In this document: positions 14,428-24,083 of the stretch, piece by piece
Numbering within the stretch: the stretch's first letter is position 1
Layout of the letters: each line of letters begins with the position of its first letter
Assembly: GCA_014650475.1 (NCBI GenBank)
Contig: BMVA01000006.1
Coordinates: forward strand, 1 to 64,000
DNA from: Streptomyces albogriseolus
GTDB lineage: Bacteria > Actinomycetota > Actinomycetes > Streptomycetales > Streptomycetaceae
Direction of reading: 5' to 3'
Length of the DNA: 64,000 bases
Notes under the pieces: model-generated
The model's database searches: none
Told to the model about the DNA's origin: nothing
What the model saw: only the letters and a program-made list of their open reading frames with translations
Position numbers and translations under genes: made by a program

Positions 14428-14997
14428 CTACTCGATCCCCGTGGCGTCCAGCAGCCGCACCAGTTCCTTCCGCCCGTACCCGAGCTGTCTCGACCGGTAC
14501 GCGGCCGTCAGCACCAGGTGCGCCACCCTCCCGGCCGCGTCACCGTCCCGCCCGTCGGCGTCGGCACAGGCGTCGGTGTCCGTGCCGGGCCACTCCCCCG
14601 GTCTCCCGGCCACCCCCAGGCCGTTCATCACCACCCCGTGCTCGCGCCGCACCTCCGCGACCGTGCAGGCGACGGCGTCCAGCAGTGTCTTTCCCCGACG
14701 CTCGCACTCCAGGGCGAAGTGCCCGTGGTCGGCCGGCACGCACCCCTCGGGCGGCCTCGCCCGCAGCGCCGCGTACCGCTCGTCGTCGAAGCCGCAGGTC
14801 CCGTCCTCCTCGTGCACCAGCAGGAAGCGGTGATGTCCCGGCGGGACCGGGGACGGCGGGGGCGTGTACGCCCAGCCCGCGTCCTCGTACAACTGCCGTT
14901 TCACCTCCTCCTCGTCGGCGTGTGTCACGGTGAAGCCGTTGGTCTCGTTGTGCCCGGTGACCGTGCCGTCGGCGTTCCGCAGGAACTGCAGGCTCAT
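14428..14997 (-). CDS. hypothetical Streptomyces protein, 189 aa
   Basis: No family recognised. The protein starts MSLQFLRNADGTVTGHNETN and reads as a small soluble protein with an acidic, Cys-poor body; residues 30-50 (DEEEVKRQLYEDAGWAY) look helical. There is no signal peptide or membrane segment. Coding character (strong third-position GC, no stop for 570 bases, sensible composition) supports a real gene. It is convergent with the CDP-alcohol phosphatidyltransferase gene 52 bases away and has its own upstream region of 204 bases. Confidence 0.7.
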   Translation of the reverse strand: MSLQFLRNADGTVTGHNETNGFTVTHADEEEVKRQLYEDAGWAYTPPPSPVPPGHHRFLLVHEEDGTCGFDDERYAALRARPPEGCVPADHGHFALECERRGKTLLDAVACTVAEVRREHGVVMNGLGVAGRPGEWPGTDTDACADADGRDGDAAGRVAHLVLTAAYRSRQLGYGRKELVRLLDATGIE

Positions 14998-15189
14998 GGT
15001 GTCTCCCCCGTCGTCGGTGCCTCGCGGGGGCGACGACCGCCCCCGTCACCCCGTCGAACGGCCCGCACGACCGCCACGTGCCCGCTTGGGGCGTTATCAC
15101 CGGATCGCGTGAAAAGGGGCGGTGGCGGGAACCCTTCCGCATTCTCACGACGCTCGGGAGCCCCCGCCCGCCCTCACCTGTCCCGTTGT

Positions 15190-15195
15190 TACGCT
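15190..15195 (+). promoter_or_regulatory. -10 hexamer TACGCT, leaderless start
   Basis: TACGCT (TAnnnT) ends six bases before the GTG at 15202, with no ribosome binding site between. This is the spacing expected if transcription begins at the start codon. No clear -35 was seen. Confidence 0.5.
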
Positions 15196-15201
15196 CCCCG
15201 G

Positions 15202-15807
15202 GTGAGGATTCCGGGACCGGAAGAGATCCGCGCGCTGCACGAGAAGCACGCGCCGACGGCCGAGGCGTTCACCTCCGTGCACCGCCACTGCGAGCTCGTC
15301 TGGAGCGTCGCCGAACAGCTGCTGGCAGCACCGCGCCTCGCCCACCTCGACGCCGAACTGGTCCGGGCCGGCTGCCTCCTGCACGACATCGGCGTCTACC
15401 GCCTCTACGACGACGCAGGACGGCTGGATCACAAGAACTACATCCGGCACGGACTGCTCGGCCAGGAGCTCCTGGAGAGCGAGGGCCTCCCCGCCACCCT
15501 GTGCCGTTTCTGCTCCCACCACACCGGCGTCGGACTGACCCGGCAGGACGTCGTGAGCCAGAACCTCCCCGTCCCTCCCGCCGACTACCTGGCGGAGACG
15601 GCGGAGGAGCGGCTGGTGATGTACGCGGACAAGTTCCACTCGAAGTCGCACCCCGGCCGGTTCCTCTCCCCCGAGGCCTACGCCGCCCACGTCCGCCGCT
15701 TCGGCGAGCAGAAGGTGACCGCCTTCAGGGCCCTGCGCGACGAGTTCGGCGACCCGGACCTCGCCCGCCTCACCCCGCAGGCCGAGCTGCCGCCCGTCAC
15801 CGGCTGA
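15202..15807 (+). CDS. HD-domain phosphohydrolase
   Basis: A 201-residue HD-superfamily metal hydrolase. HRHCELV near residue 32 gives the first His, GCLLHDIGVYRLYD near residue 60 gives the HD pair, and HGLLGQELLESEG and FCSHHTGVG give further metal ligands. YADKFHSKSHPGRF supplies the last Asp. Proteins of this type act on nucleotides or other phosphoesters; the substrate is unknown. The GTG start is supported by the -10 element six bases upstream and by the family start near IPGPEEIRALH. It stands alone, convergent with the choline transporter gene. Confidence 0.85.
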   Translation: MRIPGPEEIRALHEKHAPTAEAFTSVHRHCELVWSVAEQLLAAPRLAHLDAELVRAGCLLHDIGVYRLYDDAGRLDHKNYIRHGLLGQELLESEGLPATLCRFCSHHTGVGLTRQDVVSQNLPVPPADYLAETAEERLVMYADKFHSKSHPGRFLSPEAYAAHVRRFGEQKVTAFRALRDEFGDPDLARLTPQAELPPVTG

Positions 15808-15868
15808 GGCGGCGGTACGGAACGTCCGGGCGGGACAAGGAGCCGACGCGAACCGCCCCGCCCGCCGC

Positions 15869-17992
15869 TCACTCCGACGGCAGGTGCGCGTCCGGTGCGT
15901 CCGGGCGGTGGTCGGGGAGGTTGGACCTGGTGGACGCCTCGTGGCGCACCCGCAGGAACTCCATGTACCGCTCGTACTGGTCGAGGGCGTCGGCGATGAG
16001 CTGCTCCTGGGTGTAACCCATCACGTCGTAGTCCTGGTTGCCCTCGGCGAGACGGACCTCGAACCGTATGTAGGTGTCGCGCTCCTCGACCGACCGGGTG
16101 GCGAACGCGGGGGTGGGGCGCTCGACGGGCCACACCTCGTAGAGGAACACGTCGCCCTCGCCGACCGGCACGCGCAGTCCGACGTGGGTGAGACCGTTCT
16201 CCTCGACGGTCCCCTCCAGCATCTCCGCCTCGGCTCCCTGCTGCCGCAGCTCGTAGGTGACTTCCTGGAAGGCGGGCCGGGCGACGTGGTCCACGAACCG
16301 TGCCGCGGCCCGCGGGCCGGGGAACGACATGGCGCGCGCCAGCCGGTGCCGCCAGTTCGGCGCGCCGGGAAGGCCGTGCTGCAGCGTGCGTCCGGAGAGC
16401 GAGCCGGGCAGCGTGGTGACACGCGCCTCGACCTTCATCCGCTCGGTTCTCAGGGCGAGATAGAGACCCGCCATGATCAGGAACATCACGAAGGAGAACG
16501 GCAGGCCCATGATGATGGTGGCGTTGGTGAGCGCCTGCACACCGCCGACGATGAGCATGGCGAGGGTGAGCAGACCGGTCGCCAGCGCCCAGAAGATGCG
16601 CAGGTACGTCGGCGCGTCGGTCATCGGGGTGGGCAGGTCGGCGCTGAGGTTGCCCATCACCAGGGCGCCGGAGTCGGCGGAGGTGACGTACAGCAGCAGA
16701 CCGACGAAGGTGGCGAGTCCGGCGCTGAACATGAAGCCGGGGAACTGTTCGAGCAGGGTGTAGAAGCCCTGTTCGGGGACGTTCATGGCGGTCTCGCCGA
16801 ACTCGGTGTTGCCGTCGCGCACCAGGAACAGGGCGCTGTTGCCGAAAATCGCCAGGAAGAGCCCGGTGAAGAGGAACGGGATGACCAGCGTCGCCGCGAC
16901 GAACTCGCGCAGGGTGCGGCCGCGGGAGATGCGCGCCAGGAACAGCCCGACGAACGGCGCCCAGGCCACCCACCACGCCCAGAAGAACAGCGTCCACGCG
17001 TCGAGCCACTCGGTGGGCTGGTCGTAGGCGAAGGTGTTCAGGGTCATCGACGGGAAGCCGCTGACGTAGTCGCCGACGTTCTGGACGATGGCGTTGAGCA
17101 GCCTGAAGGGCTCGCCGACGACGAGGATGTAGAACATCAGCAGCGCGGCGAGCAGGATGTTGAGCTGCGACAGCCGGCGGATGCCCTTGTCGACGCCGGA
17201 CACCGCGGAGACGGTGGCCATGCCCACCGCGACGACGATGAGCGCGATCTGCGCGGTCAGCCCCTCGGGGATGTCGAAGAGCGCCTTGAGGCCGTAGTTG
17301 AGCTGCACCACGCCGATGCCGAGGGTCACGCCGATGCCGAAGACGGTGCCGATGATGGCCGCGAGGTCGACGGTGTCGCCGATCCGGCCGTGGATGCGGC
17401 GCCCGATGATCGGGTACAGCGCGGAGCGGATGGCGAGCGGCAGCCGGTACCGGAAGGAGAAGTAGCCGAGCGCCATGCCCATCAGCGCGTACATGCCCCA
17501 GCCGGTGATGCCGTAGTGGAACAGCGTCCAGACGACCGCCTGCCGGGCGGCCTCCAGGGTCTTCGGGTCGCCCTCGGGCGGCGCGAGGTAGTGGCTGACC
17601 GGGCCCGACACCGAGAAGAACATCAGGTCGATGCCGATGCCCGCCGCGAACAGCATCGAACCCCAGGTGAACAGGCCGTAGTCGGGCTTGGAGTGCTTGG
17701 GACCCAGCTTGATGGTGCCGTACTTGGACGCGGCGATGAAGACGACGAACAGCAGGTACAGGGTGGCCGCGAGGAAGTAGTACCAGCCGAACCAGCTGGA
17801 GATCTTGCCGACGACGACCCCGATCGCGTCCTCGGCGCCCGACGGGGTGATGATCGCCCAGAGGGAGATCGCGAGGACGAGGACCGCCGCCCCGAGGAAG
17901 ACGACGGGCTTGATCCGCACCGGGCCGGTCGGCCCGTCCTCGGGTGGCAGTTCCTCCGGCGTTCCGGGGCCCTTCTCACCAACGGTCGACAC
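15869..17992 (-). CDS. betT: BCCT-family choline/glycine betaine transporter
   Basis: A 707-residue secondary transporter with about twelve membrane segments from residue 36 to 520. The BCCT signature is FFWAWWVAWAPFVGLFLAR followed by ISRGRTLREF, and VSGVDKGIRRLSQLN is the second family motif. A cytosolic C-terminal domain of about 180 residues follows, as in BetT proteins, where it senses osmotic state. The GTG start at 17992 is chosen for AAGGAG six bases upstream. Transcription runs betB, betA, then this gene, so choline uptake and oxidation are probably linked, although 171 bases separate it from betA. Confidence 0.92.
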   Translation of the reverse strand: MSTVGEKGPGTPEELPPEDGPTGPVRIKPVVFLGAAVLVLAISLWAIITPSGAEDAIGVVVGKISSWFGWYYFLAATLYLLFVVFIAASKYGTIKLGPKHSKPDYGLFTWGSMLFAAGIGIDLMFFSVSGPVSHYLAPPEGDPKTLEAARQAVVWTLFHYGITGWGMYALMGMALGYFSFRYRLPLAIRSALYPIIGRRIHGRIGDTVDLAAIIGTVFGIGVTLGIGVVQLNYGLKALFDIPEGLTAQIALIVVAVGMATVSAVSGVDKGIRRLSQLNILLAALLMFYILVVGEPFRLLNAIVQNVGDYVSGFPSMTLNTFAYDQPTEWLDAWTLFFWAWWVAWAPFVGLFLARISRGRTLREFVAATLVIPFLFTGLFLAIFGNSALFLVRDGNTEFGETAMNVPEQGFYTLLEQFPGFMFSAGLATFVGLLLYVTSADSGALVMGNLSADLPTPMTDAPTYLRIFWALATGLLTLAMLIVGGVQALTNATIIMGLPFSFVMFLIMAGLYLALRTERMKVEARVTTLPGSLSGRTLQHGLPGAPNWRHRLARAMSFPGPRAAARFVDHVARPAFQEVTYELRQQGAEAEMLEGTVEENGLTHVGLRVPVGEGDVFLYEVWPVERPTPAFATRSVEERDTYIRFEVRLAEGNQDYDVMGYTQEQLIADALDQYERYMEFLRVRHEASTRSNLPDHRPDAPDAHLPSE

Positions 17993-18163
17993 GTCGCACT
18001 CCTTCTCGGCCTCGGCTGCCGGCCGCCGCACCGGATGTCCGGTCCGCGGCGCGGGCGCCCGGATGACGTCCGGTCACCGAGGCGCATATACCCCACAGGC
18101 CCGTCGTGACCACGACACCGCTGCCGCCGGAGTTCTCACCTGTCGCGGCGGGCCGCGGACCGG

Positions 18164-19735
18164 TCACCGCGCCGCCGCCCCGCCGGCCGGGCCAGGGCGC
18201 CCGGTGATGAGGTCGGCGGCGCGTTCGGCGGCGAGCAGCACCGTCACCATGGGGTTGATGGTGGGCATCGTCGGGAACACCGAGGCGTCGACGACACGCA
18301 CGCCTTCGGCGCCGCGCAGCCGCATCTCCGGGTCGCACACGGCCATCGGGTCGCCGGCGGCGCCCATCCGGCAGGTGCCCGCCGGGTGGTAGACGGTGTG
18401 GGCGGCGCGGCGGCCGTACTCCGACAGGCCGGCGTCGGAGGTGACGTCCGGGCCGGGCGCCACCTCGCGGACCAGCCACTCCTTCAGCGGATCCGTCGCC
18501 GCGACCTCGCGGGCCAGCTTGAGCCCTTCCACGATGGTGCGCTCGTCGTGGCCCTCGGGGTCGGTGAAGTAGCGGAAGTCCAGCGCGGGATGCTCGGACG
18601 GGTCCGCACTGCGCAGCCACATGCGGCCGGTGGAGCGGGCGCGGGGCACGTTCGGCGTCATGCACACCCCGTGCTCGGGGACCGGGTAGCCGAGCCGTTC
18701 GGTGTTGACGGTGAACGGCACCTGGTAGAAGTGGAACATCAGGTCGGGCCGCGGCTGGTTCTTGTCCAAGCGCAGGAAGAGGCCGGCGTCGGAGTCCATC
18801 GCGGAGTTGGGCGGCAGCGGCCCGCGGGTCTCCCAGACGATCACCGACTCGGGGTGGTCCAGCAGGTTCTCGCCCACGCCGGGCAGGTCGATCTTCACGT
18901 CGATGCCGAGGCGGCGCAGGTCGTCGGCCGGTCCGATGCCGGACAGCATCAGCAGCCGCGGGGTGTCGATCGCCCCGGCGCACAGCAGCAGTTCACGGGT
19001 CGCGCGGACGGCGGCGGGCTCACCGTCGGCGCCGCGCACCGCGACCCGGGTGAGCCGTCCCGCCTCGTCGGTGAGCAGCCGATGCGCCCAGGTCTCCAGC
19101 TTGAGCGTGAGGTTGGGGCGGTCGAGGACGGGGTGCAGATACGCGACGGAGGCGGAGGAGCGCTTGTTGCCCTCCGGCTCGTAGGCGAGGGAGAAGAAGC
19201 CGGTGCCGTCGGCGAAGGGTTCGGCGTTGAAGTCGTCGATGACGGGGACGCCGGTGGCGCGGGCGGCGGCGGTGACGAAGTCCTTGGCGATGGGGTTACG
19301 GTCGGCCTCCGCCACCGGCACGATGGTCGTCTGCAGCCGGTCGCGGTACGGCAGGATCGTGCCCGGGTCCCAGCCGGTGCAGCCGGCGGCCACCCAGTCG
19401 TCGAGGTCCTGCGGCAGCGGCAGGAAGCTGATCAGGGTGTTGTGGGAGGAGCAGCCGCCGAGGACGCGGGCCCGCGAGTGCAGGATGTGGGAGTTGCCGC
19501 GCGGCTGTTCGACGGTCGTGTAGCCGTAGTCGAACTCCGAGCCGAGCAGGTTGATCCAGTTGCGCAGGCGCAGGATGCGGTCGTCGCCCACGTCGCTGGG
19601 TCCGCCCTCGATCACGCAGACGCGGCAGTCGGGGTCCTCGCTCAGGCGGGCGGCGAGCACACAGCCGGCGGTGCCGCCGCCGACGATGACGTAGTCGTAG
19701 GCCGACTCCGCGCCGTGAGGGGTGGTGGAGGCCAT
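18164..19735 (-). CDS. betA: choline dehydrogenase, GMC oxidoreductase family
   Basis: A 523-residue FAD flavoprotein oxidising choline to betaine aldehyde. The N-terminus has the FAD dinucleotide motif DYVIVGGGTAGCVLAARLSE; LGGCSSHNTLISFLP is GMC signature 1; LLCAGAIDTPRLLMLSGIGP is GMC signature 2. Near the C-terminus, HTVYHPAGTCRMG holds the active-site His, and PTMPTINPMVTVLLAAERAA is the closing FAD motif. It is 54 bases downstream of the betaine aldehyde dehydrogenase gene and precedes the choline transporter. Other GMC alcohol substrates cannot be excluded without context, but the context is clear. Confidence 0.93.
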   Translation of the reverse strand: MASTTPHGAESAYDYVIVGGGTAGCVLAARLSEDPDCRVCVIEGGPSDVGDDRILRLRNWINLLGSEFDYGYTTVEQPRGNSHILHSRARVLGGCSSHNTLISFLPLPQDLDDWVAAGCTGWDPGTILPYRDRLQTTIVPVAEADRNPIAKDFVTAAARATGVPVIDDFNAEPFADGTGFFSLAYEPEGNKRSSASVAYLHPVLDRPNLTLKLETWAHRLLTDEAGRLTRVAVRGADGEPAAVRATRELLLCAGAIDTPRLLMLSGIGPADDLRRLGIDVKIDLPGVGENLLDHPESVIVWETRGPLPPNSAMDSDAGLFLRLDKNQPRPDLMFHFYQVPFTVNTERLGYPVPEHGVCMTPNVPRARSTGRMWLRSADPSEHPALDFRYFTDPEGHDERTIVEGLKLAREVAATDPLKEWLVREVAPGPDVTSDAGLSEYGRRAAHTVYHPAGTCRMGAAGDPMAVCDPEMRLRGAEGVRVVDASVFPTMPTINPMVTVLLAAERAADLITGRPGPAGGAAAR

Positions 19736-19789
19736 GGGCTGCCTTTCTTCGGAACCGTGGGGTGGAGGGGCGAGCCGGTGTGTCGCGGC

Positions 19790-21271
19790 TCAGTCGCCGC
19801 CGCTCCCGCCCTTGAACCAGCCGGAGGGTCCCGGGGTGAGGTTCTGGTAGATGTGCTTGGCCTCCTGGTACTCGCGCAGGCCCGTGGGCCCGAGCTCGCG
19901 CCCGACGCCGGAGCGTCCGAAGCCGCCCCACTCGGCCTGCGGCACATACGGGTGGAAGTCGTTGATCCAGACGGTGCCGTGCCGCAGCCGCTGCGCGACC
20001 CGCTGGGCGCGACTGGCCTCGGAGGTCCAGACGCCGCCGGCCAGTCCGTAACGGGTGTCGTTGGCGAGTTCCACGGCCTCGTCCTCGGTGCGGAACCGTT
20101 CGACGGTGACGACCGGCCCGAACACCTCCTCCTGCACGATGCGCATGGAGCGGTCGCAGTCGGCGAAGATCGTGGGCAGCAGGAAGAAGCCGCGGCTCAG
20201 GGCGGGGTCGTCGGGACGGGTGCCGCCGGTGACGAGCCGGGCGCCCTCCTCCTTGCCGAGGGCGATGTAGCGCTCGACCTTCTCCCGGTGCTCGGCGGAG
20301 CTGAGCGGCCCGCTCTCGGTGCCCTCCTCCATGCCGTTGCCCAGCCGGATCCGGCGGGCGCGTTCGGCGAAGGCCTCGACGAACCGGTCGTGCAGCGAGT
20401 CCTCCACCAGCAGGCGTGACCCGGCGGAGCAGACCTGCCCGGCGTGCAGGAAGGCGGCGTCGAGCGCGTAGTCGACGGCGGCCTCGAAGTCGGCGTCCGC
20501 GAAGACGATGTTGGGGTTCTTGCCGCCGAGTTCGAGGGCGATGTTCTTCGGCCCCTCGGCCGCGGCGGCCATGATGGCGCGCCCGGTGGCCAGGCCGCCG
20601 GTGAAGGACACCAGGTCGACCTCGGGGTGGGAGGTCATGGCCGCGCCGACCGTCGCCCCGGAACCGAGGACGAGGTTGGCGACGCCGCGCGGGGCGCCGG
20701 CCTCCTCGATCAGCCGGAACAGCGCGATGGTGGTGAGCGGGGTGATCTCGCTGGGCTTGAGGACGATGGTGTTGCCGGCCGCCAGCGCGGGCGCCACCTT
20801 CCACGAGGCTTGCAGCAGCGGATAGTTCCAGGGGGCGATGAGCGCGCACACCCCGACGGGCTGGTGGACGACGCGGCTGAGCACGTCGGGTCCGACGTCC
20901 ACGACGCGTCCGCCGTCCTTGCCGGCCAGCTCCGCGAAGTAGCGGAAGGCGTTGGCCACGTCCTCGACGTCGAAGCGGCCCTCGGCCAGCGTCTTGCCGG
21001 TGTCGAGGGTCTCGGTGCGGGCGATCTCGTCGATGTCCCGCAGCAGCAGGTCGTGCACCCGCATCAGCAGGTCGGCACGGCGCCGCGTGGGGGCGTTCGC
21101 CCAGTCCTCCTCGTCGAAGGCACGGCGGGCGGCCCGCACGGCCCGGTCCACGTCGGAGGCGTCGGCCTCGTCGACGGTGGTGATGACGGAGGCGTCGTAC
21201 GGATTGACCACCTCCCGCCGCCCTCCGCCGGCGGCGGTGGTCCACTCGCCGTCGATGTACAGCTCACCCAT
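19790..21271 (-). CDS. betB: betaine aldehyde dehydrogenase
   Basis: A 493-residue NAD(P)-dependent aldehyde dehydrogenase converting betaine aldehyde to glycine betaine. APWNYPLLQASWK marks the cofactor site, FTGGLATGRAIM the nucleotide loop, ELGGKNPNIVF the catalytic Glu, and HAGQVCSAGSRLLV the catalytic Cys. The ATG at 21271 has AAGGAGG eight bases upstream and is preferred to an in-frame start 19 codons earlier. First gene of the choline operon (betB-betA-transporter); no BetI-type repressor gene lies beside it. Confidence 0.93.
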   Translation of the reverse strand: MGELYIDGEWTTAAGGGRREVVNPYDASVITTVDEADASDVDRAVRAARRAFDEEDWANAPTRRRADLLMRVHDLLLRDIDEIARTETLDTGKTLAEGRFDVEDVANAFRYFAELAGKDGGRVVDVGPDVLSRVVHQPVGVCALIAPWNYPLLQASWKVAPALAAGNTIVLKPSEITPLTTIALFRLIEEAGAPRGVANLVLGSGATVGAAMTSHPEVDLVSFTGGLATGRAIMAAAAEGPKNIALELGGKNPNIVFADADFEAAVDYALDAAFLHAGQVCSAGSRLLVEDSLHDRFVEAFAERARRIRLGNGMEEGTESGPLSSAEHREKVERYIALGKEEGARLVTGGTRPDDPALSRGFFLLPTIFADCDRSMRIVQEEVFGPVVTVERFRTEDEAVELANDTRYGLAGGVWTSEASRAQRVAQRLRHGTVWINDFHPYVPQAEWGGFGRSGVGRELGPTGLREYQEAKHIYQNLTPGPSGWFKGGSGGD

Positions 21272-21812
21272 GGCGGGCGCCTCCTTCGCATCCGACCGGT
21301 TCCGGCTCGGGCGGCCGGCCGGCAGCACGGCCCATCGTGCGGTTCGCGGCCACGGCTCGCACGGCCACCGCCGCGACCGGGTGGTCCGGAGTGACTCGGC
21401 CGGGCTAGCGCTGGACCGGGACGGGCCGCCCCCGAGGGCGAAGGAGGACGACGCACGCGTCAGGCGCGGCGGCGGGGCCCGCGCGCTGTGTGGGCCGCGT
21501 GACGGGACCGCAGACCACGTGTGAATTCTTCACGCTGCCGCGTGGCGTTCACCACAGCACCGCAGCAAAGCATCACGGTCGGCGAAGCGACACACCCCGT
21601 CGACGGCCGGAATGACGGGGGTTCACCTCAAGAGCGGCACGTGGACGAGCCGTTTCGTACGCCACCCCGATGACGGACCGCTCCCCTCGACCTGCTCTAT
21701 GATCGTTCAATAATTGACTTCATCGCGCTTGCAACTGCTCCCTGATGGTGTCCGGTGACCGCGAGCCCACCCGTCGGTGCGCGTCCCGTCGCGGTGACAC
21801 GCAGGAGGAAAG
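21272..21812. other. intergenic between divergent betB and YceI-type genes
   Basis: About 540 bases without a recognisable gene. It becomes AT-richer near 21700-21725 (ATCGTTCAATAATTGACTTC), unusual for this genome and a likely promoter zone, with TTGACT on the plus strand. No clear matching -10 was identified. Confidence 0.45.
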
Positions 21813-22736
21813 GTGAATCGTATGGCCCTCGGACTGCTCCGGCGCCGACGTTCCCGAAGCGGTCCCACGGCCGCATCGGGCGTGCCGCTGACCCTGCCGG
21901 CCGGCGCCGGCGCGTACGGCTGCGAGGTCGTCGATCCCATGGGACAGCCCCTGGGCGGTGCCGAGGTCACGGTGACCGCCCTGGACAGCCACCGGGTCGC
22001 CGCCCACGGCACCACCGATCCGTACGGCCTGTTCATGGCGGCGCTCCCGCCCGGTTCCTACAGTGTGATGGTCACGAGTGAGGGCCTCACCCCGGCCCGC
22101 AGCGACGTCGACATAGCCGCTGACACCGCCCTTCCCCCGGCGCGCGTCGTGCTGCTGCCCGCACGCCAGCTGGAACTGCCGCCACCCGGCACCTGGCTGT
22201 TCGATCCGCCGCACACCGCGATCCGCTTCATCGCCAAGCACGTGGGCATGGCCCACGTCCACGGACGCTTCACCCGCTTCACGGGCGGTATTCGCATCGC
22301 GCCGGACATGCGCGACTCCCAGGTGTCGGTGCGCATCGACGCCGCCAGCATCACCACGGGCAACAGGACCCGTGACAACCACCTGCGTTCCGCCGACTTC
22401 CTCGACGTCGATCACTACCCTTACATCGACTTCACCAGCACCCGGTTCGTCTACCAGGGCGGATCCAAGTGGACGTTGAACGGCACGCTCACCATGCACG
22501 GAACCAGCCGCTCCGTGGGGCTGGACACGACGTACCTCGGCACGGTGAACGGCGGTTACGAACAGGAGCTGCGCTGCGCGGCCCTGGCGAAGACGGAGCT
22601 GCACCGCGAGGACTTCACCCTCAACTGGCGCTCGATGCTGGCCCGCGGCATCGCGGTCGTCGGTCCGACCGTGCAACTGGAGCTGGACGTCCAGGCGATG
22701 TACCGCACCTCCGAGACCCCTACGCCCCCGGAGTAG
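21813..22736 (+). CDS. YceI-family protein with N-terminal carboxypeptidase-regulatory-like domain
   Basis: A 307-residue two-domain protein. Residues 30-115 form a beta-sandwich like carboxypeptidase regulatory domains (VVDPMGQPLGGAEVTV, YGLFMAALPPGSYSVMV). Residues 125-300 form a YceI lipocalin-like domain (WLFDPPHTAIRFIAKHVGM, VRGRF-like VHGRFTRF, SADFLDVDHYPYIDF), the fold that binds polyisoprenoids. There is no clear signal peptide; the N-terminus is basic, so it may be cytoplasmic. AGGAGG lies just before the GTG at 21813; an ATG nine bases later is the alternative. A terminator hairpin follows 21 bases after the stop. Confidence 0.85.
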   Translation: MNRMALGLLRRRRSRSGPTAASGVPLTLPAGAGAYGCEVVDPMGQPLGGAEVTVTALDSHRVAAHGTTDPYGLFMAALPPGSYSVMVTSEGLTPARSDVDIAADTALPPARVVLLPARQLELPPPGTWLFDPPHTAIRFIAKHVGMAHVHGRFTRFTGGIRIAPDMRDSQVSVRIDAASITTGNRTRDNHLRSADFLDVDHYPYIDFTSTRFVYQGGSKWTLNGTLTMHGTSRSVGLDTTYLGTVNGGYEQELRCAALAKTELHREDFTLNWRSMLARGIAVVGPTVQLELDVQAMYRTSETPTPPE

Positions 22737-22757
22737 GCCGGCACCGCTCTCACGGAG

Positions 22758-22790
22758 AAGCCGCACCAACGTACTCCGGTGCGGCTTTTC
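22758..22790 (+). terminator. Rho-independent terminator after the YceI-type gene
   Basis: AAGCCGCACC and GGTGCGGCTT form a perfect 10-bp stem with a ten-base loop, followed by TT and C. It lies 21 bases past the stop codon. Confidence 0.8.
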
Positions 22791-22962
22791 CCTCTCACGG
22801 ATCCGACAGGGCTCTCCGCTTCGTCCCACGGCTACCGATACGACCGAAACCCGCGTGTTCACCACGCGTTTCGGCTCGTTGAACCCGGCGGGCGGTCACC
22901 ACACACTCACCGACCTGCACGATCCGCCCCCCAACAGGGGCGCCCTCGGGACAGGAGCAGCC

Positions 22963-23655
22963 GTGACGCACATCGAACAGCAGACGCGTTCCGCGTGGGA
23001 AACCTACGGGCAGCACCATGTGAAGCGCGGTACGCCCTTGCCCGATCTGGACCGGATCACCTGGGGCCCCGGCCTGGACGGACCGGGCGACGAGGTCCTC
23101 GGCGACCTGGAGGGTCTACGGGTCCTCGACCTGGGCTGTGGTACGGGGCGGCACGCCGCGCATCTGGCCCGCGCCAACGGCGCACGGGTCGACGGCGTTG
23201 ACGCCTCCCACAGCCAGATCGAACGGGCCCGCGTCCACCACCCCGACGTGCCGGGTCTGCGCCTGTTCCACGCGGACGCCGTCGATCACCTGGGCCAGGC
23301 GGAGCCGTACGACGTGATCTACTCCGTCAGCGCGGTCCACTTCTTCGACCCGCACCGCCTTTTCTCGGCCCTGGCCGGTTCATTGACCCCCGGCGGCCGT
23401 CTGTACTTCACGGTGTTGCACACCAACTCCGACGGTCACGGACCCAGTTCGACACTGTCGCCCCGCCCCGAGCTCCTGCACCTGGCGGGCGGCGGCACCC
23501 TCACGATGCACATGTGGGTCCTCGCCCCGGACCTGTGGGAGTCCCTGCTCACCCGACACGGCCTGGAGGTGCGCGGCGTCACCGCCCTGGACGCACCGGA
23601 CGACAGCAACCGGGCGTCGTACCGCCTGTTCGAGGCCCGGCGGCCGGACGACTGA
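22963..23655 (+). CDS. class I SAM-dependent methyltransferase
   Basis: A 230-residue methyltransferase. Motif I is VLDLGCGTGRHAAHLA near residue 51, the acidic motif II is VDGVDASHSQIE, and DVIYSVSAVHFFDPHRLF with LTPGGRLYFTV forms motifs III-IV of UbiE/TehB-like enzymes. The substrate is unknown. The GTG at 22963 is chosen because AGGAG lies five bases upstream and the protein then begins THIEQQTRSAWETYG, where family members start. It stands alone between two hairpins. Confidence 0.85.
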   Translation: MTHIEQQTRSAWETYGQHHVKRGTPLPDLDRITWGPGLDGPGDEVLGDLEGLRVLDLGCGTGRHAAHLARANGARVDGVDASHSQIERARVHHPDVPGLRLFHADAVDHLGQAEPYDVIYSVSAVHFFDPHRLFSALAGSLTPGGRLYFTVLHTNSDGHGPSSTLSPRPELLHLAGGGTLTMHMWVLAPDLWESLLTRHGLEVRGVTALDAPDDSNRASYRLFEARRPDD

Positions 23656-23688
23656 TCGGCGCTGGTTTCCCCGTGCTCAGCGGGACGC

Positions 23689-23706
23689 CAGGCCCTCCAG
23701 GGCCTG
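23689..23706 (+). terminator. short hairpin after the methyltransferase gene
   Basis: CAGGCCC and GGGCCTG pair as a 7-bp stem around a four-base loop, 33 bases after the stop. There is no T run. Confidence 0.4.
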
Positions 23707-23942
23707 CACCGTGTCCGCCAGGCCGTACGGTCGGGCCGTCCCCGGGACAGGGCGGCCCGACCAGCCGAGGGCGTGGGGGGGCAGGAGATCCGCGGGACGT
23801 ACGCATCCGCGCACCCCTTGTCACGGTGGGGGGACGACGAGGCGCGGGACGACGGTCGGGCGGTCATTCGGGACTGTCGACTCCGGCCCTCACGGCTTCG
23901 TGCGCGCCCCTTTCCCCTCGCGCGAGGAGACGACGGGCATTA

Positions 23943-23958
23943 TGTGACGCCCATCACC
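23943..23958. promoter_or_regulatory. possible Crp-type operator
   Basis: TGTGA-CGCCCA-TCACC matches the TGTGA-N6-TCACA pattern of Crp-family sites at nine of ten half-site bases. It lies 125 bases upstream of the truncated kinase gene. A chance match is possible. Confidence 0.3.
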
Positions 23959-24083
23959 CCAACTCCGGGCGGATGCCCTGTTTCTCCCTCCCCGTCCCAA
24001 CTCCCCGCGCATCCATTAACGTGTCTCCAGGCGCGCATCGCGGCAGCTCAGACGCTCGCCCACGACCGATTGCCGAGGACACC

